NCBI GenBank assembly: GCA_964497615.1
Contig: CAZCEC010000041.1
Location: forward strand, 1-55,109
Source: CAZCEC01 sp964497615
GTDB taxonomy: Bacteria; Chloroflexota; Anaerolineae; Anaerolineales; UBA6663
Reading direction: 5' to 3'
Length of the DNA: 55,109 nt
Positions 23,773 through 31,532 of the stretch are shown here, piece after piece. The first letter of the stretch is position 1; the number at the start of each line of letters is the position of its first letter. A program made the translations under genes and the position numbers. The notes below the pieces were generated by a model. It searched no databases. It worked only from the letters and a program-made list of their open reading frames with translations, and was not told the origin of the DNA.

Positions 23773-24297
23773 CTAGAACAGCCAGTAGCGAGCGCTGGCC
23801 ATGGCGAATAGGGCCACCAGCAGCAGCACGAAGTCCACGCGGCCGATGAAGGATATCTCCTTGTCCAGTTTGTGCAGCTCGGCCGCCTGGGCGGGGGTGG
23901 GCGGGCCACCGGCGGCGCCGATGGCTTGGCCCAGGGCCGACAGGCGCCCCGCGCGCGGCGCGATCAGCAGCGTCCCCCACAACCACACGGCGAGGCCCAC
24001 GACCGACCCCAGGGTGAACATCAGGCCCGGCCCAGAGCGAATCCACGCCCACTGGAAGCCCCCGGAGCTGTTCCAGAACAGCAGCCCGCCGGCCAGGACG
24101 GTCAGGCCGCTGGTCACGCCCATGTAGGCGCTGAGGCGGCGCTTGCCCATCAGGTACTGCATGAACTTGCCGCTCTCGGGGGCGGTGGCGCGGGCGCTGG
24201 GCTCGATGAAGAGGGTGTGGATCACCGCACCCCCGACCCAGCCTACCCCAGCGAAGATGTGGATCAGGCGCAGCAGCACGAGCAGGTAGATGTTCAT
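23773..24297 (-). CDS. Four-helix integral membrane protein, CopD/DUF2269-like
   Basis: A protein of 174 residues with AAAGGAG eight bases before the ATG. Four membrane segments are visible: 'LLVLLRLIHIFAGVGWVGG' (5-24), 'AYMGVTSGLTVLAGGLLFW', 'LMFTLGSVVGLAVWLWGTLL' and 'VDFVLLLVALFAMASARYW'. The His in helix 1 followed by VGWVGG resembles CopD/HemJ-like membrane proteins. The segment before helix 4 is polar and charged. It precedes MalT-like regulator 2 and has the looser site 4 module in its promoter, so it may be in the same regulon. No specific function can be given. Confidence 0.72.
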   Translation of the reverse strand: MNIYLLVLLRLIHIFAGVGWVGGAVIHTLFIEPSARATAPESGKFMQYLMGKRRLSAYMGVTSGLTVLAGGLLFWNSSGGFQWAWIRSGPGLMFTLGSVVGLAVWLWGTLLIAPRAGRLSALGQAIGAAGGPPTPAQAAELHKLDKEISFIGRVDFVLLLVALFAMASARYWLF

Positions 24298-24331
24298 GGT
24301 GTTCTCCTTTGCCTTTCGGTTCGGTGACCGC

Positions 24332-24375
24332 AGGATAGCGGTCGAGCGGATGAAGAGTCAGTCACCGCAGGGTGA
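24332..24375 (-). promoter_or_regulatory. Probable looser copy of the shared promoter module, site 4
   Basis: On the plus strand: AGGATA (24332-24337, minus -10 TATCCT), 11 bp, GATGA within GGATGA (24348-24353), TCACC (24362-24366) and GGTGA (24371-24375). The spacings between half-sites are one longer and two shorter than in sites 1-3. GGATGA matches the core of the MalT box. The site overlaps the 3' end of the radical SAM gene and lies 35-78 bp before the start at 24297. Confidence 0.5.
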
Positions 24376-25368
24376 AGCCTGGGTGAAAGAGTCCAGATTC
24401 AGGGGAGCGCCCTGACCCATCGCGGCTGGGTGGCACGGAGCAGGGACGGCGGCCCGACGGCTGGCCGGCGGCAATGCCGGTGCGCCGTACATCTCGTCCG
24501 GCGTCAATATGCCGCTGAAACGCGCGCGCAGCAGGCGGCGGGCGTGATCGCACAAGTGGCAGGCATCGGCGTAGGCCTCGGCATGCGGCAGGCCGTAGCG
24601 CTCAACGAGCCGGGCCGGTCCGCCGGCCAGCAGCGGCCCGGTGATGGGATGCGCGTCCGGATCGAAGCGCCGGGACAGGTCCCGGAGAGGCGTTTGGGTG
24701 AGGTTGCCGAGCGCAATGCCCTGGCAAATGTGCAGCCAGCCATACGGGTCCACATGGATGCGGCCGGGGTCACGCAAGTTCTCGAAGGTGCAGCTCGCAA
24801 ACTGGCTCCACGGCTGCGGCCCGGCCCGCCGGGCGAGCACGGCGGCGGCCCGGCCGCGGTACATCACCCCATGCTCGCCGGACGGGATCTGGCCGGTCGG
24901 GCTGGCCTGGGCGGCCTCAGGCGCGGCGATGGTGATGACGCTGCAGGGGATGCCGAGCTGGCTGGCGGCCGCCGCGGCATGGCCGGCGCGGTCCTGCGCG
25001 CGCTCGCCGCCGTGGTAGACGTCGCTGCTGATCAGCAGGTCGTCCACCAGGCCCGCGAACGGCTGGAGTGTCCGCAGCGCGCGCTCAAGGCGGCTGGCCC
25101 AGAAGCCGTTCGAGACGATGCCGACCGCAAAGCCCAGGCGCTTCGCTTCGCGCGCGCCCTCCAGCAGGGTGGCGCGGCACAGGAAGGGCTCGCCGCCTTC
25201 AAAGTAGATGGATTGGATCGTGCCCAGATCGGCGGCCTGCGCCAGCACCTGACGCAGCGTTTCCAGCGACATGGTTCCGGTCTGCCGCGGGCTGCTCCAG
25301 ACGAAACAGTGATCGCAGGCCAGCGTGCAGCGGTAGGTGAGCAGGATGTGGAGGCTTGAGAGGTTCAT
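24358..25368 (-). CDS. Radical SAM protein with SPASM-like C-terminal cysteines
   Basis: A protein of 336 residues from ATG 25368, preceded by GGAAGGAAG. The CxxxCxxC iron-sulfur motif is at Cys14, Cys18 and Cys21 ('CTLACDHC'). 'YFEGGEPFL' (the GGE motif) follows near 55-63 and 'VGIVSNGFWA' near 85. A C-terminal set, 'CTFENLRDPGRIHVDPYGWLHICQG' divided around the conserved Gly, plus 'CHLCDHARRLL', resembles an auxiliary-cluster SPASM/twitch domain. This domain is usual in peptide-modifying or sulfatase-maturing enzymes. No precursor peptide gene is visible nearby. The next gene upstream, 38 bp away on the same strand, is a cupin. The role is unknown beyond radical chemistry. Confidence 0.85.
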   Translation of the reverse strand: MNLSSLHILLTYRCTLACDHCFVWSSPRQTGTMSLETLRQVLAQAADLGTIQSIYFEGGEPFLCRATLLEGAREAKRLGFAVGIVSNGFWASRLERALRTLQPFAGLVDDLLISSDVYHGGERAQDRAGHAAAAASQLGIPCSVITIAAPEAAQASPTGQIPSGEHGVMYRGRAAAVLARRAGPQPWSQFASCTFENLRDPGRIHVDPYGWLHICQGIALGNLTQTPLRDLSRRFDPDAHPITGPLLAGGPARLVERYGLPHAEAYADACHLCDHARRLLRARFSGILTPDEMYGAPALPPASRRAAVPAPCHPAAMGQGAPLNLDSFTQASPCGD

Positions 25369-25406
25369 GGTCTTCCTTCCCTGGTTCTGGGTGGGCGGAG
25401 GCTGGC

Positions 25407-25955
25407 TCACTTGCGCCGGCTGCGCCGGCCGGGGCGCGCCGGGGCTGGCTGGGGGGCGGGCGCGGATGGCGGCTCCGGCAGCGGGCCGAGGACATCGATG
25501 CGGTAGCGGGCGGCCAGGTCGGCCAAGGATTCCAGTTCGAGCGCGGCCGGCCCCAACAAGCTCGGCTGCCCAGCGCCCTCCAGCGGCCCGTGATCCAAGG
25601 TGGCTGGGACGGTCTGGCACAGGATGCGGGCGGGGGTGTCGCCGTCCACGCGGAAGCCGTGGGCGATGCCGCGGGGCTGGTAGAGGAAGCTGCCGGCCGC
25701 CGCACGGGTCGTCGCGCCGCCGGTGGTGACGCTGAGCCGGCCTTCCAGCACGTAGAGGGCCTCGTCTTCCTGGTAGTGGATGTGCAGGGGCGTGGCGTAG
25801 CCGGGCGGGCAGAGCGCTTCGACCAGGCTGAACATCCCAGCGGTCTGCTCGCCGGTGGCCTTGGCCTGGCCGGGCAGGCCCAAAATCCAGAAGACCGGGC
25901 CTTCGCCGGCCTGGCGGGCAATTGACTGGCGTTCCGACAAGGGTTGGGTTTGCAT
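25407..25955 (-). CDS. Cupin-domain protein
   Basis: A protein of 182 residues from ATG 25955, with AAGGAGG upstream. Cupin motif 1 is 'HIHYQEDEALYVLEGRL' (His58, His60, Glu64 as metal ligands), followed by motif 2 'PRGIAHGFRVDG'. The C-terminal 40 residues are Pro/Ala-rich and basic. It is placed directly before the radical SAM gene and divergent from a STAND regulator. The pair could be metabolic partners, with the regulator acting on the shared 160-bp intergenic region. The substrate cannot be told. Confidence 0.82.
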   Translation of the reverse strand: MQTQPLSERQSIARQAGEGPVFWILGLPGQAKATGEQTAGMFSLVEALCPPGYATPLHIHYQEDEALYVLEGRLSVTTGGATTRAAAGSFLYQPRGIAHGFRVDGDTPARILCQTVPATLDHGPLEGAGQPSLLGPAALELESLADLAARYRIDVLGPLPEPPSAPAPQPAPARPGRRSRRK

Positions 25956-26019
25956 TCGGCAGCCTCCTTCGTAAGTTGGCCCCATTACACCCCGGTTGAG
26001 CCGTGCGGCGGGGGCAGTC

Positions 26020-26068
26020 AGTGTCCCAAAGGAGTGCCACAAAGATGCGCCCCCAGAAGTGCTACAAT
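26020..26068 (+). promoter_or_regulatory. Direct repeats and -10 box between divergent cupin and STAND regulator genes
   Basis: GTGTCCCAAAG (26021-26031) and GTGCCACAAAG (26034-26044) repeat with a 13-bp period. A partial third AGTGCTAC begins at 26057 and overlaps a -10-like TACAAT (26063-26068) for the rightward gene. The placement suits a binding site of the divergent regulator. Confidence 0.4.
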
Positions 26069-26115
26069 GCAACTGGCAGACTGTGTTGGCAGGTTTTGGG
26101 CGCCCAGGCACAGCG

Positions 26116-28461
26116 ATGGACCCTCCGGTAACGTTTGGCGGCTGGCTGGAGCGGCGCCGCAAGGCGCTGGGGCTCACCCGCGCGCAGTTGGCGCAGCGGG
26201 TCGGCTGTTCGGTCTCGGCGCTGCGCAAGATTGAGACGGGCGAACGGCGCCCTTCGCGGCAGATCGCCGAGCTGCTGGCCAACAGCCTTGAGCTAAGCCC
26301 GGAGATGGGGCCGATCTTCGTCAAGGCGGCCCGCGGCGAACTGGGGGTGGAGCGGCTGCCAGCGCCTGGCCCCACGGCTGGAGCCCCGCGAAGCGCGCCG
26401 AGCGCTCCGCCACGCCTGGGGCAGCGCGGTCTGCCGGTTGAGGCCACCCCCCTCGTTGGGCGGCAAAAAGAACTGGCCGACCTGCTCTCCCTCCTGGCCG
26501 ACCCAACCTGTCGCCTGGTCACCCTGGCCGGGCCGGGCGGGGTGGGCAAGACCCGCCTGGCGCTGAGTGCCGCCCGGTGCCTGGAGCCAGACCTGCCGGA
26601 CGGCGCCGCCTTTGTCGCCCTGGCCCCGCTGACCTCCGTTCGATTTGTGGTTCCGGCCATCGCCGAGGCGCTCGGCTTCGGCTTCTCCGGCCCGGCCAAC
26701 CCCCAGGACCAATTGTTCGCCCACCTGCGCGACAGCCGGATGCTGCTCGTGCTGGACAACTTTGAGCACTTGCTGGCCGATGACGCGGCCGAGCTGGTGG
26801 TCGAGCTCTTGCAGGCCGCTCCGGCGCTCAAGCTGCTGGTGACGTCGCGCGAGGTGCTGAACGTGCAGGCCGAGTGGGTGTACGTCGTCCCGGGGTTAGC
26901 CGGCCTGGATGAGGCCGGTGGAGAGGGGGTCCAGCTCTTCCGGCAGCGGGCGCAGCGCGCGGATGTGGGGTTTGTGCCATCGGCGGCAGACCTGAGGGCC
27001 ATCGCGCGCATCTGCCGGTTGGTCGAGGGTTTGCCGCTGGCCATTGAGCTGGCCGCCGGCTGGGTGCGCACGTTGTCGTGCGTGGAGATCGCCGAGGAGA
27101 TCGAGCGCAACCCCACGGGGCTGGCGGGTTCGATGCGCGACCTGCCAGCGCGCCACCGTTCGCTGCGGACGGTCTTCGAGCATTCCTGGGTGCTGCTGCC
27201 GGCGCAGGAACAGGCGGTGCTGATGAAGCTGTCGGTCTTTCGGGGCGGGTTCAGGCGCGCCGCCGCCGAGGCCGTGGCCGGCGCGACGCTGGAGCTCTTA
27301 TCGGCGCTGGCGGCGAAGTCCTTGGTGCGGCGCGGCGCGGGCGGACGCTATGACCTGCACGAGCTAGTCCGGCAGGATGCCGGCGAGCGGCTGCGCGGTT
27401 CTGGCGAGGAGGAAGTGACTCGGCAGGCACACAGCAAGTGGGTCATTACTTTCGCCCGGACCGCTCAGTCTCACCAGTACACTCCGGCGGCTGCGGCCTG
27501 GTTGGACGAGGTGGAGCGCGAACACCACAACGTTCGGGAAACATTCCGGTGGGCGTTGGAGCCGGTCAACGGGGAGACCGCCGAGCATCGCCTGGCGGCC
27601 GGTATGGCGTTGCTGGGCGCGCTCTTCGAGTTCTGGTTCGTGCGCGGGCACCATCACGAAGCCTTGTCGTTCGCGGAGCAGCTCCTGGCCCGGCCAGCGG
27701 CGGCCAGATGTTTGCGGGAGCGGCTGCCAGTCCTCACCCACTCGGGATACTTCTATTACTTGCTGGACCGGCATGCCGAAGCCCGGGTTGTGCTGGACGA
27801 GGCGGTCAGGCTGAGCCAATCACTGGGCGACCGGGCGCAGCAGGCGCTGGCGCTGGAGCATTGGGCGCTGGTGGCCATGGCCGAGGGCGATCCCGCGGCG
27901 GCGCAGGAGGCGTTGGCAAAGAGCCTGGGCTTGTGGCGTGAGCTAAAGGCGGGCTTCCAGCAGGCGGGGGTGCTGAGCCACCTGGGTGATATCGCCCTGG
28001 CCCAGCAGGACTTCGGCGGCGCAGAGCGGCTGTACGCCGAGGCCATCAATCCGGGCGGCAATCTGCCGGAGAATGTCCGGCACCCCTATCCTCCGCGCCG
28101 CCTGGCCTACCTGGCGCTGCGCCGGGGAGACTGCGGCCGAGCGGCCGAGTGGGCGCGGGAGAGCCTGCGGTTGAATGAAGCGATTCAGGACTGGCGCGCG
28201 ATGGCGGCCTGCCTGGCGGCGCTGGCCAGCGTGGCCCGCACCCGGGGACAGGCCACCCGGGCCGCGCAGTTGTGCGGGGCCGCGGAAGGCATGCTGGCCT
28301 CGATTGGCGCGAGCCTGCTGCCCAGTGACCGCCAGGAGTACGAGCGCACGGTGGCGGATCTCAGGCGCATGCTGCCCGAAACCGATTTGGCGGCCGCGTG
28401 GTCCGTGGGACGCGCATTCAGCCTGGAGCAGGCCGTCGATTACGCGCAGAAGAACGAGTAG
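26116..28461 (+). CDS. XRE-type helix-turn-helix STAND ATPase regulator with TPR domain
   Basis: A protein of 781 residues from ATG 26116; in-frame codons upstream lack conserved sequence. The N-terminal XRE helix-turn-helix is 'RKALGLTRAQLAQRVGCSVSALRKIETGER' in two parts (about 15-45). An NB-ARC-like ATPase follows: Walker A 'GPGGVGKTRLAL' (139-150), 'LLVLDNFEHLL' (Walker B), and 'LLVTSREVLNVQAEW' (sensor). A winged-helix with 'LSVFRGGFRRAAAEAVAG' precedes TPR repeats to the C-terminus. This architecture is frequent in Chloroflexota and Actinobacteria as a large signal-dependent transcription factor. It is divergent from the cupin/radical SAM pair, its most likely target. The ligand is unknown. 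Confidence 0.88.
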   Translation: MDPPVTFGGWLERRRKALGLTRAQLAQRVGCSVSALRKIETGERRPSRQIAELLANSLELSPEMGPIFVKAARGELGVERLPAPGPTAGAPRSAPSAPPRLGQRGLPVEATPLVGRQKELADLLSLLADPTCRLVTLAGPGGVGKTRLALSAARCLEPDLPDGAAFVALAPLTSVRFVVPAIAEALGFGFSGPANPQDQLFAHLRDSRMLLVLDNFEHLLADDAAELVVELLQAAPALKLLVTSREVLNVQAEWVYVVPGLAGLDEAGGEGVQLFRQRAQRADVGFVPSAADLRAIARICRLVEGLPLAIELAAGWVRTLSCVEIAEEIERNPTGLAGSMRDLPARHRSLRTVFEHSWVLLPAQEQAVLMKLSVFRGGFRRAAAEAVAGATLELLSALAAKSLVRRGAGGRYDLHELVRQDAGERLRGSGEEEVTRQAHSKWVITFARTAQSHQYTPAAAAWLDEVEREHHNVRETFRWALEPVNGETAEHRLAAGMALLGALFEFWFVRGHHHEALSFAEQLLARPAAARCLRERLPVLTHSGYFYYLLDRHAEARVVLDEAVRLSQSLGDRAQQALALEHWALVAMAEGDPAAAQEALAKSLGLWRELKAGFQQAGVLSHLGDIALAQQDFGGAERLYAEAINPGGNLPENVRHPYPPRRLAYLALRRGDCGRAAEWARESLRLNEAIQDWRAMAACLAALASVARTRGQATRAAQLCGAAEGMLASIGASLLPSDRQEYERTVADLRRMLPETDLAAAWSVGRAFSLEQAVDYAQKNE

Positions 28462-28480
28462 GCGCTGCCCGACGGCGGCT

Positions 28481-28813
28481 TCACTCCCGCAGTTCCGGCG
28501 GAATGCCGTGCAGGAAGCCGATGAAGACGAGCTCGGTCTCCAGGGCGCGCACCGCGTGGCGCTCGCCGGGCGCGAAGATGAGCAGGGCGCCAGGCCCGAC
28601 ACGCTCTTCCTGGCCGTCATCACCGGCGAACATGCCCTCCCCGGAAAGGATGACGGCATAGAAGGGCGAATGCGGCGCGTGGTGTTCCCGGATGCTCTGG
28701 CCGGGCTTGAGCATGAAGCGGAGGATTCGGCCGGTCTCGGTGACGTGCAGGGGCTGCGCGTAGGGGTTGGGGGTGTGAAACTCTAGCTGTTCCATGAGTT
28801 GGATGATCTGCAT
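28481..28813 (-). CDS. Small cupin-domain protein
   Basis: A protein of 110 residues. GGAGG lies eight bases before the ATG at 28813. A single cupin barrel: 'RFMLKPGQSIREHHAPHSPFYAVILSGEG' in two parts carries the His-x-x-His-type metal site (HHAPHS), and motif 2 is 'GALLIFAPGERHAV'. It is convergent with the STAND regulator, the two stops being 20 bp apart. Probably a metal-binding enzyme or sensor domain; function is unknown. Confidence 0.8.
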   Translation of the reverse strand: MQIIQLMEQLEFHTPNPYAQPLHVTETGRILRFMLKPGQSIREHHAPHSPFYAVILSGEGMFAGDDGQEERVGPGALLIFAPGERHAVRALETELVFIGFLHGIPPELRE

Positions 28814-29144
28814 ACGACTGTCCTCCAGATAGGCGTTGGCCGGGTGATCTATGCGCCGACTTTGGCCGGGGTGCGGCCGCCCCGCCTGGGTCCGGGGTAA
28901 GTGCCCCAGCCGCGCTGGCGGCGATCACGGCACCGGGGCGGCGCACCGGCGCGAGGATCGACTCGCGGAGATGCGAGCAGGTTGAGGCGCGGCGCCTTAG
29001 CTTTCGCGGTGGGCAGGCCGGATCGGGCAATCGCGGCACGGCTGCCGCCATGAGTCCAGACGATTATAGCCGAACTGCAAGCCCACTCCGGCCTGTGCAA
29101 TGCGTTGCGGCAGTGCCAGTACAATGCGCGTTCAGAGGTAAGCC
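28814..29144. other. GC-rich intergenic region between divergent cupin and P1B ATPase genes
   Basis: No gene is supported. A minus-strand TATAAT at 29063-29068 could start a roughly 240-base leader for the cupin. A plus-strand TACAAT around 29121-29126 lies shortly before the ATPase ribosome site AGAGGTAA. GC-rich inverted segments suggest structure but none is terminator-like. Confidence 0.4.
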
Positions 29145-31256
29145 ATGGCCAGGTTTCAGACGCTTGAAGTTCCAGTCAAGGGCATGGACTGCGCTGAATG
29201 CACGCAGCACGTGCAGCGCGCCATCGCGGCGCTGCCTGGCATTGGCAGGGTAGACGTCTTGCTTGCGTCCGAGAAGGCGGTGATCCAGCTCGATCCGGCG
29301 CAGGTTGATCTCCCGGCGATCCGCCAGGCGGTAGCCGGCGCCGGCAGCTATTCGGTGCCTGAAGAGGCGGGACCACCGGCCGCCAGCACCGCGCCCACGC
29401 GCGGCCTGCCGGAGAACTTCACCCGCCGGCTGCTCACCCTGATGGCCGTGGTGTTTGGCGCCGTGCTATTTGTCGTCGTGGTGGGCGAATGGTTTGGACT
29501 CTTTGAGCGCCTGACCGAACGGGTGCCGTTCCCGGCTGGGGTGGGTCTCGTCCTGCTCACCGGCTGGCCGATCTTTCGCAACGTGGTGCGTTCTGCCCTG
29601 CGGCGGCAGGTGACGTCGCACACGCTGATGACGCTGGGGGTGGTGGCGGCCCTGGCCGTGGGCCAGTGGGCGACCGCGGCCGTTGTGGTGTTCTTCATGC
29701 GCGTGGGCGATTACGCCGAGAAGATGACGGCCGAGGGCGCGCGCCGCGCGGTGAAGGAACTGACGGCCCTCGCGCCCCAGACGGCGCGGGTTGAGCGCGA
29801 CGGCGCGGAACAGCAGATGCCGGTTACCTCGGTTCAGCCAGGCGATGTCGTCATCGTGCGGCCCGGCGACCGCATCCCCGTGGATGGCGAGGTGGTGGCG
29901 GGTCAGGCGACGGTGGATCAGTCCACGCTAACGGGCGAGTCCATGCCGGTGGAGGCTGGTCCGGGCGCCCGCGTGTTTGCCGCGACGGTGGCGCGGCTGG
30001 GCAGCCTGCGGGTGCGTGCGGCCCAGGTTGGGGCCGACACCACCTTCAGCCGGGTGGTCAAGCTGGTGGAGGAAGCCGAAGCCCACCGCGCCACGGTCCA
30101 GCGATTTGCCGACAAGTTCACTGCCTATTACTTGCCCATCGTTGCCGGGCTGGCGGCGCTCACGTTCCTGATCCGGCGCGACCCGCTGGCCACGGCGGCG
30201 GTGCTGGTGGTGGCCTGTTCGTGCTCCATTGCGCTGGCCACGCCGATTGCGATGCTGGCCTCGGTGGGCGCCAGCGCCAAGCGTGGGCTGCTCATCAAGG
30301 GCGGCAAGTACCTGGAGACCCTGACGCGGGCCGACGTGCTGCTGATCGACAAGACCGGCACCCTCACCCTGGGCCGGCCGCAGCTTACCGATGTGATTGC
30401 CTTCAACGGCCTGCCGGCCGATACGGTTCTGGCCCTGGCCGCGTCCGCAGAACGCTATTCGGAGCATCCCTTGGCCGGGGCCATCCGCCAGGAGGCGCGC
30501 CAACGGAATCTCGCGCTGGCTGATCCGCAGGACTTCGAGGCCATTCCCGGCCAGGGCCTGCGCGCCCGCGTGAATGGGCAGCGCATAGTGGTCGGCAGCC
30601 AGCGGCTTGTCCCCGCTGGCGCTGCCCGGCCGGAAGCCCGGAGGCTCGAGGCACAGGGCAAAACCCTACTGTTTGTGGAGCAGCAGGGGGAGGTGCTGGG
30701 CGTGCTGGCGGCCGCCGACACTCTGCGGCCCGAAGTGCCGGCCGCGCTGAGGGCCGTGCGGGCGCTGGGGATTGGGGAGATCGAGCTGTTGACTGGCGAC
30801 AATGAGCGCGTCGCCGCGGCCCTGGCCCAACAACTCGGTGTGCGATTCCGGGCTGGACTGCTGCCCGAAGATAAGATCAAGGTCGTGCGGGACTATCAGG
30901 CCCAAGGGCGCACGGTTGTGATGATCGGTGATGGCGTCAACGACGCACCGGCGCTGGCGCAAGCCGATGTCGGCATGGCGATGGGCGCGGCCGGCAGCGA
31001 TGTGGCGCTGGAGGCCGCCCACATCGCCCTGCTGCGGGAGGACTGGATGCTTGTGCCCGCAGCCCTGCGGATCGCCCGCCGTACCATGCGCGTCGTCAAG
31101 TCCAACCTGGCCTTCACCGCGGTCTATAACGTATTGGGCCTATCGCTGGCCGCCCTGGGATTCCTGCCGCCGATCTTTGCCGCTGCCGCGCAGTCATTGC
31201 CAGACCTGGGCCTCCTGGCAAACTCGGCCCGCTTATTGCGCCAGAGGAAATCATGA
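29145..31256 (+). CDS. Heavy-metal P1B-type ATPase with CSC membrane motif
   Basis: A protein of 703 residues. An N-terminal HMA domain carries 'GMDCAEC' (Cys16, Cys19). Membrane helices follow, then the actuator 'TGES' motif, the transmembrane metal site 'ACSCSIALATP' (Cys358-Ser359-Cys360) in place of the usual CPC, phosphorylation 'DKTGTLT' (Asp402), an 'SEHPLAGAI' His-Pro motif and 'GDGVNDAPAL'. The C-terminal helix has 'SLPDLGLLANSARL'. CSC is the mark of the rarely studied P1B-7 subgroup, so the transported metal is uncertain (copper, zinc and others are all possible). AGAGGTAA precedes the start. The stop overlaps the ATG of a 48-codon ORF. Confidence 0.9.
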   Translation: MARFQTLEVPVKGMDCAECTQHVQRAIAALPGIGRVDVLLASEKAVIQLDPAQVDLPAIRQAVAGAGSYSVPEEAGPPAASTAPTRGLPENFTRRLLTLMAVVFGAVLFVVVVGEWFGLFERLTERVPFPAGVGLVLLTGWPIFRNVVRSALRRQVTSHTLMTLGVVAALAVGQWATAAVVVFFMRVGDYAEKMTAEGARRAVKELTALAPQTARVERDGAEQQMPVTSVQPGDVVIVRPGDRIPVDGEVVAGQATVDQSTLTGESMPVEAGPGARVFAATVARLGSLRVRAAQVGADTTFSRVVKLVEEAEAHRATVQRFADKFTAYYLPIVAGLAALTFLIRRDPLATAAVLVVACSCSIALATPIAMLASVGASAKRGLLIKGGKYLETLTRADVLLIDKTGTLTLGRPQLTDVIAFNGLPADTVLALAASAERYSEHPLAGAIRQEARQRNLALADPQDFEAIPGQGLRARVNGQRIVVGSQRLVPAGAARPEARRLEAQGKTLLFVEQQGEVLGVLAAADTLRPEVPAALRAVRALGIGEIELLTGDNERVAAALAQQLGVRFRAGLLPEDKIKVVRDYQAQGRTVVMIGDGVNDAPALAQADVGMAMGAAGSDVALEAAHIALLREDWMLVPAALRIARRTMRVVKSNLAFTAVYNVLGLSLAALGFLPPIFAAAAQSLPDLGLLANSARLLRQRKS

Positions 31257-31399
31257 AGAAGTCCGGCTCAGAAGCGGGGAAGCGGGTGATGGGGACCCGG
31301 TATCTGGCCGCCGAAAAGCAGCCGGCGGAGCCTGCTGGCCTCATGACGGGTGGCGAGATTGGCCGGGCCGCTGCGCGCACCCCGGACCCCGCTTCTTGA
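31253..31399 (+). CDS. Small ORF coupled to the P1B ATPase (48 residues)
   Basis: An ATG overlaps the ATPase stop (ATGA). The product begins MKKSGSEAGKRVMGTRYLAA, is basic at the N-terminus, and has no Cys, His cluster or membrane segment. It ends at TGA 31397-31399. Coupling favours expression, but similarity to a known family is not recognised and codon evidence is weak at this length. It could be a true accessory peptide or a chance frame. Confidence 0.4.
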   Translation: MKKSGSEAGKRVMGTRYLAAEKQPAEPAGLMTGGEIGRAAARTPDPAS

Positions 31400-31448
31400 T
31401 CACATCCAGCACGGCCCCCTGGCGCGTGCGCCTGGCCGCAAGCTGTAG

Positions 31449-31454
31449 TAAAAT
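31449..31454 (+). promoter_or_regulatory. Candidate -10 box for the SARP-like gene
   Basis: TAAAAT is preceded by TGTAG and lies about 80 bp before the likely start at 31533. No clear -35 is present. Confidence 0.25.
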
Positions 31455-31532
31455 CCATTGCGTCGCCGCGCTTTTCAAACCGAGGAGACATCCCCCACCG
31501 GGTTGATTGACCGGCAGCCTGACCGCGCCCTG

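Noticed and set aside
23639..24052. N-terminal extension of MalT-like regulator 2
   Set aside because: The frame stays open upstream, but the residues are Arg/Gly/Pro-rich without pattern. The TATAAT box lies inside it, and the paralogue begins exactly at MATPILATKLY.
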